Source: Prescottella subtropica
GTDB lineage: Bacteria; Actinomycetota; Actinomycetes; Mycobacteriales; Mycobacteriaceae
Assembly (NCBI RefSeq): GCF_005434945.1
Contig: NZ_SKCH01000018.1
Coordinates: 1-64,000, forward strand
DNA: 64,000 nt
Direction: 5' to 3'
A program made the position numbers and the translations under genes. Position 1 is the first letter of the stretch. Each line of letters starts with the position of its first letter. The notes under the pieces were generated by a model. That model was given only the letters and a program-made list of their open reading frames with translations. It searched no databases and was not told where the DNA came from. Of the stretch, positions 56,682 through 63,251 are shown in pieces.

Positions 56682-57023
56682 ATGAGCCGCCGTATTTCCC
56701 AGTCGATCACCCCCACCGCCGACGACGTCGCCGCGCTGCGCGGACCGTTCGTCGCGAAGGGTGCGAACGACCCCGTCATCAAGGAGCTGCGTGACTTCCT
56801 CAAGGACGCCGCGCCGGCGTGGCTGGCCAAGCTGTCCGAGGAGCAGGAGCTGACCCGGGAACGTCTCGCGGAGATCCGTGAGGCATCGGCGAAGCGGCGT
56901 GTGGTCATCGAGGCACTGCCCGAGGGTGCTGCACGTGACAAGGCGCTCGCTGATCTCGACAAGACCATCGAGGTCGTCGACGAGATGGACACCGCACTCG
57001 CCGGCGCGAGCGCCTTCGCCTGA
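56682..57023 (+). CDS. Helical protein of unknown function (113 aa)
   Basis: ATG 56682 with GAAAGGA upstream. Helical, charged product: MSRRISQSITPTADDVAALR then FLKDAAPAWLAKLSEEQELT and a coiled-coil C-terminal half (RERLAEIREASAKRRVVIEA, DLDKTIEVVDEMDTALAG). Size and helical content recall WXG100-like or T4SS-associated substrates but no WXG motif is present. In the coupling-ATPase operon, 14 bp before the MinD-like gene. Confidence 0.65.
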   Translation: MSRRISQSITPTADDVAALRGPFVAKGANDPVIKELRDFLKDAAPAWLAKLSEEQELTRERLAEIREASAKRRVVIEALPEGAARDKALADLDKTIEVVDEMDTALAGASAFA

Positions 57024-57037
57024 ATCGAACGCTGACG

Positions 57038-58558
57038 ATGTCGCTGACCATTGAAGTCGAGATCACCTCCCCGACCACTGCCCGCGCCACCCTGGCCAAC
57101 ATCGACGCGCCCCCGCAGGACCTGACGGTCCCCGAGGGCGAATCCATCGGTAGCGCTGTCCATGAGTTCCTGATCGGCATCGCTGCCGACCAGGGCGCCG
57201 ACGTCGAGGTCGTCTACATCACCAAAAAAGGGACCCGGTACATGACCGTCACGCCGGGCGGGGAGGTGGTGACTCGGACCCCGAGTACGCCCATCCCGGT
57301 TGTGACGGCCGCTCCGGCGCCGGCGGTTGTGGAGCGTGTCTCCACGCCGCCGGCGGGCCCGGTGACCGTGACCGCAGATCCGATCCCCCCGGCACCCGCC
57401 GAACTGGAACCGGCTCCTGCGCCGGCGCCCGCGGAGCCGATAGCTGTCGCCTCGGTGCCACGTCCGGCTGTCGTACCGGCAGCGGCCGCTCCGGAGCCGC
57501 AGCCGCGTCCGCAGATCCCGGCCCAGCAGCCGGCCGCGCAGACGGTGCCGCACCCTGCCCCTGCCCCGATCCCGCCGCAGCCGGCCGCAGTCCCCACAGG
57601 CCCGGTCACCGGCCCGATCACGGGCCCGGTGGAGGTGCTGTCGCAGCTGTCGGCGCCCCGCGTGAACCCGACCGCGAACGACCGCGCACAGCTCGGTCTG
57701 CGTGGCCGGGTGAACGCGGTCCTCGGCCTGAAGCTCGCCCCGAAGGCGGATTCGCTCGAGATACGTCTGCGTGGCGCGCAGGCGACGATCACGCGACGGC
57801 TCCCGGAGGGGGCGTTAGTCACCGTGGCGAACGTCAAAGGCGGAGTGGGCAAGACGCCGATGGCGATCAGCCTGGCCGAGACGGTCGCCGAGCACCGCGG
57901 CCCGGCCACAACCGCCTGCCTCGACCTCGGGGAGATCGGCGGCAGCTTCGCCGACCGCGTCGCCGTGCCCCCGGAGACCGGGCAGGACGTCGTCAGCCTG
58001 ATCGAGGGAATCGACCCGGGCAGTGAGGTGCGGCCCGCGGCGCTGGCCCGCTACCTGACCCGTCAGCCAGCCGGATCGGACATCCTCGCCGGCCGGGTCG
58101 GGGCGACCGCGCCGCTGAGCTACACCGACGCCGCCGCGGCCGGGGCGATCCTCGGCCGGCACCGCGAGGTGATCGTCGCCGACACCGGCAACGCATCACT
58201 GTCCGGAGGCTGGCAGTGGGCGATCGCCTCCGCGCACGCGGTCATCGTCCCGGTGCCGCTGCGCCGTGACGCCGCCAAGGGCGCCCAGCACGCGCTGGCC
58301 GACCTGGCCGCCGCCCGCCCGGATCTGCTGGCCCGCACCGTCGTGGTCATCACCGACGGGCCCGGAGACGCGCCCGTCGTGGAGACCGAGGCCGTCGACG
58401 CGTTCACCGCGCTGGGCGTGCGGGTGTGCCGGATGCCGTACGAGCCGCTGTTCGCGTCCGGTGAGCGCATTCCGCTGACCCAGCTGCGCCGCGAGACCCG
58501 CGCCGCGCTGACCGTGCTCGCGGCGACGGTCGTCGACCTGATGGCGGGTGCTGAGTGA
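57038..58558 (+). CDS. MinD/ParA-like ATPase with proline-rich linker
   Basis: 506 residues from ATG 57038. N-terminal ~85-residue ubiquitin-like or beta-grasp-like domain (MSLTIEVEITSPTTARATLA), a ~120-residue Pro/Ala-rich linker, then an ATPase domain: VTVANVKGGVGKTPMAISLA (about 266-285; a deviant Walker A ending in Pro rather than Thr), CLDLGEIGGSFADRVAVPPE, VIVADTGNASLSGGWQW. Layout resembles EspI-type proteins of ESX loci. Expected to localise or energise the secretion apparatus; the Thr-to-Pro change in the P loop could lower hydrolysis. Confidence 0.7.
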   Translation: MSLTIEVEITSPTTARATLANIDAPPQDLTVPEGESIGSAVHEFLIGIAADQGADVEVVYITKKGTRYMTVTPGGEVVTRTPSTPIPVVTAAPAPAVVERVSTPPAGPVTVTADPIPPAPAELEPAPAPAPAEPIAVASVPRPAVVPAAAAPEPQPRPQIPAQQPAAQTVPHPAPAPIPPQPAAVPTGPVTGPITGPVEVLSQLSAPRVNPTANDRAQLGLRGRVNAVLGLKLAPKADSLEIRLRGAQATITRRLPEGALVTVANVKGGVGKTPMAISLAETVAEHRGPATTACLDLGEIGGSFADRVAVPPETGQDVVSLIEGIDPGSEVRPAALARYLTRQPAGSDILAGRVGATAPLSYTDAAAAGAILGRHREVIVADTGNASLSGGWQWAIASAHAVIVPVPLRRDAAKGAQHALADLAAARPDLLARTVVVITDGPGDAPVVETEAVDAFTALGVRVCRMPYEPLFASGERIPLTQLRRETRAALTVLAATVVDLMAGAE

Positions 58559-58662
58559 GCTGATGTCGATGGCCCAGCCGCAAGGCGCTGGTGCCGACCG
58601 CCCGACCCCCGAGAAACACCAGAAGACCCGGCCCTCGGGCCACAGATGAAAGGCGATGCTCG
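58559..58662 (+). other. Short intergenic gap
   Basis: 104 bp between the ATPase and the glycine-zipper gene; contains GAAAGGCG close to the next start. No separate promoter seen. Confidence 0.3.
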
Positions 58663-59847
58663 ATGAGCACCAACCTCCACACCGGTAACCGCGCCGCCCG
58701 TCGCACGGGTGGCCGTCACCGCAAGGCCCAGCAGCAGGCCGGCGTCGCGCTCGTCGCGTCCGCCGCTGTCGCGGCCGGTCTCGCTCTCGCCCCCACCGCC
58801 GGCGCCGATCCGATCCAGGGCGGCACCACCGGCGGCAACATCCAGGGCGGCACCACCTCCACCCCGGCGCCCGCCCCGGCCCCGGAGCCGTACGTCCCCG
58901 AGGCGCCGGCCGAGCCGGTCTACTGGGTGGAGGCGCCGGTCGTGCAGCCGACGTACGTCCCGAAGCCGAACTACGACTACGGCACGAACACGTACACCGG
59001 TTACTCGGACTACGTCGCCCCGATCGACTACACGCAGCTGCACGCCCCGGTCGCGGTCGAGCCGGCCCCGATGTACATCGCCCCGAAGGGGACCGTGATG
59101 ATCGGCGACTACCAGACCGTGCAGCCGAACTGGATGACGGATGAGGACCTCGAGCGCACCAACAACACCGCTGAGCTGATGCGCTCGCAGGTGTCGACGG
59201 CGTGGCGTTCGGTCGGTGTCGAGCCCGAGCGCGCGGACCGGGTCGCGGCCGCGCAGGTCGGTGGCGCGGCCGTCGGCGCCCTCACCGGTGCCGCGATCGG
59301 TGCCGTCCCGGGCGCTCTGCTCGGAGGCAACATCGGCGGCAACGCCGGCCTGGCCATCGGCGGGCTCGTCTCGATCCCGCTGCCCCCGCCGCTCCCGGCG
59401 GCCGTCGTCGTGCCCACCACCGTGGCCGGTACCGCAGCCGGTGCCGCGATCGGCGGCGCGATCACCGCAGTGCCGGGCGCGATCTTCGGCGGTGCAGCTG
59501 GTTTCACCGCCGGCACCGCGTTCGGCGGCGGTGACGACAAGGGCGAGCCGATCCCGTTCGATCTTCCGGACATCGACGAGGCCGCGATCACCGAGCAGAC
59601 CGAGACCACCCTGACCCAGTGGGAGCAGTCCGGTCCGGTCGGTCAGGCCGCTGCGACCGCGGTCCGTGACACCGTCGCCGCCGCCCCGGCGATCGATCAG
59701 CAGGCCCGCGACTGGGCGGCCGCGCAGCCCGGCGGCCAGCAGGTCGTCGACGCGATCGACGGCGCTCTCGCGCAGTTCGGTGGCGGCTCGGCCGGTGTGG
59801 CCACGCAGATGATCTCGGGCGCCATCGGCACCGGTATCGGCGCCTGA
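58663..59847 (+). CDS. Secreted Pro/Tyr-rich protein with glycine-zipper region
   Basis: 394 residues from ATG 58663. Signal peptide after a basic stretch (AGVALVASAAVAAGLALAPT, cleavage near AGA-DP). A Pro/Tyr-rich segment (about 65-165) precedes a membrane-active glycine/alanine-zipper domain (about 205-320; GGAAVGALTGAAIGAVPGAL, then GNIGGNAGLAIGGLVSIPLP). Similar domains occur in secreted insoluble or pore-like proteins. Probably a surface component of the mating apparatus; function unproven. Confidence 0.65.
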   Translation: MSTNLHTGNRAARRTGGRHRKAQQQAGVALVASAAVAAGLALAPTAGADPIQGGTTGGNIQGGTTSTPAPAPAPEPYVPEAPAEPVYWVEAPVVQPTYVPKPNYDYGTNTYTGYSDYVAPIDYTQLHAPVAVEPAPMYIAPKGTVMIGDYQTVQPNWMTDEDLERTNNTAELMRSQVSTAWRSVGVEPERADRVAAAQVGGAAVGALTGAAIGAVPGALLGGNIGGNAGLAIGGLVSIPLPPPLPAAVVVPTTVAGTAAGAAIGGAITAVPGAIFGGAAGFTAGTAFGGGDDKGEPIPFDLPDIDEAAITEQTETTLTQWEQSGPVGQAAATAVRDTVAAAPAIDQQARDWAAAQPGGQQVVDAIDGALAQFGGGSAGVATQMISGAIGTGIGA

Positions 59848-59869
59848 TCCAGGAGGTGGGTGCAACACC

Positions 59870-60571
59870 ATGAAGCTCAACAAGAAGACCCCACGGCATC
59901 CCGCCGTCGTCGATCTCCTCAGTGGTGCGCCCACCACCCCTCCGGGCGCGGCCGACACCGCCGCGCCCGGAGGTCCCGCCGCCACGCTGACCGCGCCCCC
60001 CGTCAGCGGCGACGGCGGGAGTCGGCCACCGCGGCGGCCGAACAAGAAGCTGCTCCTCGGTATCGCCGGCGCGGCCGCGGTCGCGGTCATCGGCGGCACC
60101 ATCGCCGGGAAAATGATCGGCAGCGGCGATCACGCGAACACTGCGAACGGGGTGACCGTCACCGCGGACGACGAGGACACTCTGCCGATCCTCGACCTGC
60201 CCACCACCACTGCGGCCCCCACAACGACCTCCACCGACGTCGGCGACGAATGCCGAGCCGACCGCGGCGACCAGAAGAGCGCCGCCGGCGTGATCTCCGC
60301 GTGGAACCACGCCTACTACATCCAGCGCGACGCCGTCGCCGCCCGCGCCCTGGCCACCCCGAACTCGTCGGTGCTGCCGGCCGACCAGCTTCAACCGTTC
60401 ATCGACGGCGTCCCGGTCGGCACCACGTACTGCCAGCGGCTCAAGGAACTGTCCGAGGACGTCTACCTCGTCGACCTGACCGAACTGCGACCCGAAGGCC
60501 CGAACCGCGGCACCCAGACCGTGACCACCCGGGAAATCGACGGCAAATGGTTCGTCGACGTCTTCAAATGA
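59870..60571 (+). CDS. Single-pass envelope protein, VirB8-like accessory
   Basis: 233 residues from ATG 59870 with AGGAGG at good distance. Basic/Pro-rich cytoplasmic part (about 1-58), one helix (LLLGIAGAAAVAVIGGTIAG), Thr-rich linker, then an extracytoplasmic alpha+beta domain (SAAGVISAWNHAYYIQRDAV, YLVDLTELRPEGPNRGTQTV, REIDGKWFVDVFK) with two cysteines. Ends with the KWFVDVF strand typical of NTF2-like domains. Probably a second channel scaffold. Confidence 0.65.
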   Translation: MKLNKKTPRHPAVVDLLSGAPTTPPGAADTAAPGGPAATLTAPPVSGDGGSRPPRRPNKKLLLGIAGAAAVAVIGGTIAGKMIGSGDHANTANGVTVTADDEDTLPILDLPTTTAAPTTTSTDVGDECRADRGDQKSAAGVISAWNHAYYIQRDAVAARALATPNSSVLPADQLQPFIDGVPVGTTYCQRLKELSEDVYLVDLTELRPEGPNRGTQTVTTREIDGKWFVDVFK

Positions 60572-60587
60572 CCACCGAAGGACCACC

Positions 60588-61112
60588 ATGACCAGCCCCC
60601 ACCGCTTCACCCGCCCCGCCGCGGCCGCCGCACTGGCGGCGGCCACGGCCGCGGCCCTCGTCGCCTGCGGCAGCAGCGATGCCCGCGACGCCGCCGCGGT
60701 CACCACCTCGACCAGCGGCACCATCGTCACCGACACCAGCACCGACCTCGGCAGCATCGTCATCGGCTGGGGAAACGCCCACTCGGACACCGAGATCACC
60801 ACGCCGAAGCCCGACGAGGTGACCGCCCGCTGCACCGGCTACGGCGACGACCTGGCCGTCGACATCACTGCCCCGCACGGCTGGACGATCGGCGCCCGCC
60901 ACGGCTCCCAGACCCTCACCATCGCGAACACCGACCAGAACCTGCCGGCCGCCGACGTCGACACCACCAACCAGTACCTCGACGTCCTCCAGGCCGTCGA
61001 CTGGTCCCAGACCGACCAGCTCGACATCGCCGCCACCACCGACGCCCCCTCCGACTGGCCGCGCACCCACAGCGGCCGCATCCAAATCTCCATCCACATC
61101 GACTGCCGCTGA
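60588..61112 (+). CDS. Lipoprotein of unknown function
   Basis: 174 residues from ATG 60588, 13 bp after the previous stop. Lipobox ALVACGSSD (Cys 27). Mature beta-rich domain: DLGSIVIGWGNAHSDTEITT, VDITAPHGWTIGARHGSQTL, ending RIQISIHIDCR. Probably lies on the outer face of the membrane near the transfer channel. Its stop codon TGA is the first three bases of a 24-bp element (copy 22). Confidence 0.65.
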   Translation: MTSPHRFTRPAAAAALAAATAAALVACGSSDARDAAAVTTSTSGTIVTDTSTDLGSIVIGWGNAHSDTEITTPKPDEVTARCTGYGDDLAVDITAPHGWTIGARHGSQTLTIANTDQNLPAADVDTTNQYLDVLQAVDWSQTDQLDIAATTDAPSDWPRTHSGRIQISIHIDCR

Positions 61113-61133
61113 CCAGCGCAAACGACACGTCCC
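61110..61133 (+). repeat. Dispersed 24-bp element, copy 22
   Basis: TGACCAGC then ACGACACGTCCC; begins exactly at the lipoprotein stop codon. Confidence 0.85.
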
Positions 61134-61153
61134 GCACTGAAGGAGCCTGCACC

Positions 61154-61441
61154 GTGATGACCCGCCCCCTGTTCTGGAAGCGCACCTCGACCGTGCTCGC
61201 GGCGACGGCCATCGCCCTCGGGGCGGCAGTCGTGCTGCTCCTTGCCGCGGCCCTGATCACCATCTCGATCGTCGTTTCCCGGCCGTCCGAATCCTTGATC
61301 CCGGACCTCATCCCGTGGGGCGAGCCCTGGATGGTCCCGGCCTGGGTGATCGCCATCGTGGCCGTCGGTCTCGTCAGCTTCGGCAGCCTCGCCGCAAGCA
61401 GCCTCGCGAACTGGCTCCATCGCCGCGAAGCATGCGCATAA
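61154..61441 (+). CDS. 95-residue two-helix membrane protein
   Basis: GTG 61154 (or ATG 61157) with AAGGAG upstream. Two hydrophobic helices (AATAIALGAAVVLLLAAALI and MVPAWVIAIVAVGLVSFGSL) joined by a Pro-containing extracytoplasmic loop. Last gene of the coupling-ATPase operon; a 24-bp element follows by eight bases. Function unknown. Confidence 0.65.
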   Translation: MMTRPLFWKRTSTVLAATAIALGAAVVLLLAAALITISIVVSRPSESLIPDLIPWGEPWMVPAWVIAIVAVGLVSFGSLAASSLANWLHRREACA

Positions 61442-61449
61442 ATGCCGCC

Positions 61450-61473
61450 TGACCAGCGCACATGACACGTCCC
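61450..61473 (+). repeat. Dispersed 24-bp element, copy 23
   Basis: TGACCAGC then ATGACACGTCCC. Confidence 0.85.
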
Positions 61474-61488
61474 ACTCCAGGTGGGCGC

Positions 61489-61527
61489 GGCGCCCCTCGA
61501 TCCTGATGTCCCGGATCGGGGGGCGCC
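61489..61527 (+). terminator. Terminator of the coupling-ATPase operon
   Basis: GGCGCCCCTCGATCC pairs with GGATCGGGGGGCGCC (one mismatch), then GTTGTC. Confidence 0.75.
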
Positions 61528-61553
61528 GTTGTCGAATCGAACGAAACCGCCGT

Positions 61554-61577
61554 TGAGCAGCATGGATGACACGTCCC
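61554..61577 (+). repeat. Dispersed 24-bp element, copy 24
   Basis: TGAGCAGC then ATGACACGTCCC. Confidence 0.8.
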
Positions 61578-61734
61578 GGCCGCAGCGACCAATAGCAGAT
61601 CAGCGGTAGCGAACACGAGCGTCATCGGGGCCGAGTACCCCGGGGCCCTGGACCGGTCCTCTCGACCCTGGCTGCGATGGCCACGGCCGGTGGCCTGACC
61701 GCACGGCGTCGCCCCTACGGGCATCTACCCGATG

Positions 61735-61758
61735 TGACCTGCGGCGATGACACGTCCC
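61735..61758 (+). repeat. Dispersed 24-bp element, copy 25
   Basis: TGACCTGC then ATGACACGTCCC. Confidence 0.85.
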
Positions 61759-61780
61759 GACGTGTGAGCCGAAACGACGA

Positions 61781-61809
61781 CCGCCCCCGCCTCACGAGGG
61801 CGGGGGCGG
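61781..61809. terminator. Hairpin
   Basis: CCGCCCCCGC and GCGGGGGCGG, perfect 10-bp stem, 22 bp after copy 25; no gene ends here, hinting at a small RNA or read-through block. Confidence 0.55.
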
Positions 61810-61952
61810 CCGATGCGCTCGGGACGTCGGTTCACGGTCGGCAGCGGGAGCAGTAGGAGCCGGACCGGTTCGAGCGGGGCCGGCTGCGGCATGGTCACGT
61901 GGCCGACGCTCCGCTGTCCGGACAGTTGCCGTCGGCGTGCGAAACGATGCTG

Positions 61953-61976
61953 TGACCTGCGGTGATGACACGTCCC
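61953..61976 (+). repeat. Dispersed 24-bp element, copy 26
   Basis: TGACCTGC then ATGACACGTCCC. Confidence 0.85.
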
Positions 61977-62091
61977 GGCGGGGCAGATGGTCCGCCGATG
62001 ATCGGGTCGTGGCTCGATTACGTCCCCGCGTTCGGTCCGATGATGCGCCTGAGTGTGGCGCGTGAGGTCGACCGTTCATGGAAAGCGGCTG

Positions 62092-62115
62092 TGACCTGCG
62101 GTGATGACACGTCCC
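62092..62115 (+). repeat. Dispersed 24-bp element, copy 27
   Basis: Identical to copy 26 over the element; 14 bp beyond the AlpA-like stop codon. Confidence 0.85.
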
Positions 62116-62129
62116 GGTGAGGGAGATGG

Positions 62130-62405
62130 CTACTCGGCTGCGGTGTCGGTGTCGGTGTCGGTGTCCTGGGTGCGCCGGCGGGTCTTGCGGAGGTCGGTCC
62201 GGGTGCCGCGGCCGGGACGGTTGCGGGCCCATTCCTCGATCTCGCTGCGCTTCCACAGTGGGGTGCGACCGATCTTCTCGACCGGTTTGGGGGCGTGGCC
62301 GCGGTGGACGTAGCTGTGGAACGTCATGGGCTTGATGTCGTCGCCGGTCAGCTCCTTGAGCAGGGCTAGGCACTGGTCGGTGGTGAGGCGATTCGGGTTC
62401 GCCAT
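62130..62405 (-). CDS. AlpA/excisionase-like HTH protein
   Basis: 91 residues from ATG 62405 with AGGAGG upstream. MANPNRLTTDQCLALLKELT then MTFHSYVHRGHAPKPVEKIG and TPLWKRSEIEEWARNRPGRG is a winged HTH of the AlpA/Xis (HTH_17) type. The acidic tail DTDTDTDT derives from a tandem GTGTCG repeat. Such proteins regulate or bend DNA at excision, replication or transfer genes. Promoter P5 lies upstream; the dense 24-bp elements just downstream make it a candidate for the element-binding protein. Confidence 0.75.
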   Translation of the reverse strand: MANPNRLTTDQCLALLKELTGDDIKPMTFHSYVHRGHAPKPVEKIGRTPLWKRSEIEEWARNRPGRGTRTDLRKTRRRTQDTDTDTDTAAE

Positions 62406-62470
62406 GTGAGGGGCCTCCTGGTGGTGGGAGGCGGTGGTGGGGGCGCCTCCGGGTGATCCGATACCCACAA

Positions 62471-62500
62471 ACTTTACATAGTTGGCTTGCGATGTAGGAA
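62471..62500 (-). promoter_or_regulatory. Shared-family promoter P5 (leftward)
   Basis: Minus strand TTCCTA (62495-62500), 18-bp spacer, TAAAGT (62471-62476). Divergent from P6, drives the AlpA-like gene. Confidence 0.55.
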
Positions 62501-62514
62501 ACACCGACCCCGGG

Positions 62515-62544
62515 TTGTAACTATGCAATGAACTATTGTAAAGT
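62515..62544 (+). promoter_or_regulatory. Shared-family promoter P6 (rightward)
   Basis: TTGTAA (62515-62520), 18-bp spacer starting CTATGCAATG, TAAAGT (62539-62544). TTGTA-ACTA-TGCAA is a one-mismatch version of the operator. Same 18-bp spacing as P1-P3. Confidence 0.65.
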
Positions 62545-62580
62545 TGGTTCCGGAAGATGCACCACGGGAAGGGAAACCAC

Positions 62581-63204
62581 ATGACGATCATCACGGTCAC
62601 CGCAGCACTCGCCCTCGCGGCACTGCTCGTCTGGAAGATCGGCGCCCCGGTCGCCCGCTTCGCCGGCGCCCTGATGGTCGTCAGCTCGCTCGCCTTCATC
62701 GTCCTCGGCGACCCGATCGGCGACCGCCTGCCGTGGCTGATCATCGGCGCACTGGTCTGGCTGGCCGGTCACTTCCTCGCCGCCTACCAGCACCGTTTCT
62801 GGCGCTCACGGCTCGCCGAGAGCATCGTGACCCACACCCCGCTGCGCTACCTCGACCCCGTGGGCGGCCACGAAGCGCGCACCGCCCGCGCCGAGCGCAA
62901 GGCCTGCGCCGCCGCTTCGACCGACACCGAGACGGACGCCGTCGACGACGCCGACACGGAACCGGTGGACCACTTCGCCGCATGGGAGCGCGAACTGGCC
63001 GCCGACACCACCCCCACGAAGACCGCTCCGGCGAAGACCACCCCCGCCCGCACGCCTGCCCGTAGCCCTCGCCCCGTGGTCAATCCGCGTCCCTCCCGCG
63101 CTGCCGTCTACGGCAAGCGCGCCGCGAAGGCCGCCGGGAACCTCGCCGCCCGCAAGGTCCCAGGCGTCCGCGCCGCCCGCTCGGCCTGGCGGTTCGTCCG
63201 CTGA
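62581..63204 (+). CDS. Membrane protein with basic, disordered tail
   Basis: 207 residues from ATG 62581 (GGGAAGGGA upstream). Three N-terminal helices (ITVTAALALAALLVWKI, FAGALMVVSSLAFIVLG and LPWLIIGALVWLAGHFLAAY), then a cytoplasmic region with acidic patch (DTETDAVDDADTEPVDHF) and an Ala/Pro/Lys/Arg-rich C-terminus that may touch DNA (PRPSRAAVYGKRAAKAAGNL). First gene after promoter P6. Family unknown. Confidence 0.65.
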   Translation: MTIITVTAALALAALLVWKIGAPVARFAGALMVVSSLAFIVLGDPIGDRLPWLIIGALVWLAGHFLAAYQHRFWRSRLAESIVTHTPLRYLDPVGGHEARTARAERKACAAASTDTETDAVDDADTEPVDHFAAWERELAADTTPTKTAPAKTTPARTPARSPRPVVNPRPSRAAVYGKRAAKAAGNLAARKVPGVRAARSAWRFVR

Positions 63205-63251
63205 CCCGAGCCTCTGACCTGCACCACTTCGACGACAGACAGGACCTGCGC

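Larger units (their letters stand above)
61442..62129. other. Motif-rich non-coding region
   Basis: 688 bp without a supported gene. Five 24-bp elements in the same orientation (copies 23-27), of which the last four are spaced 181, 218 and 139 bp apart, and two terminator-type hairpins. Segments around copies 26 and 27 are near duplicates (GCTGTGACCTGCGGTG plus ATGACACGTCCCGG followed by AGATGG). Confidence 0.5.

Noticed and set aside
10296..62115. Idea that the elements are attC sites of an integron
   Set aside because: They lack the paired inverted R/L boxes and core site of attC, are too short, and no integron integrase is present in the window.
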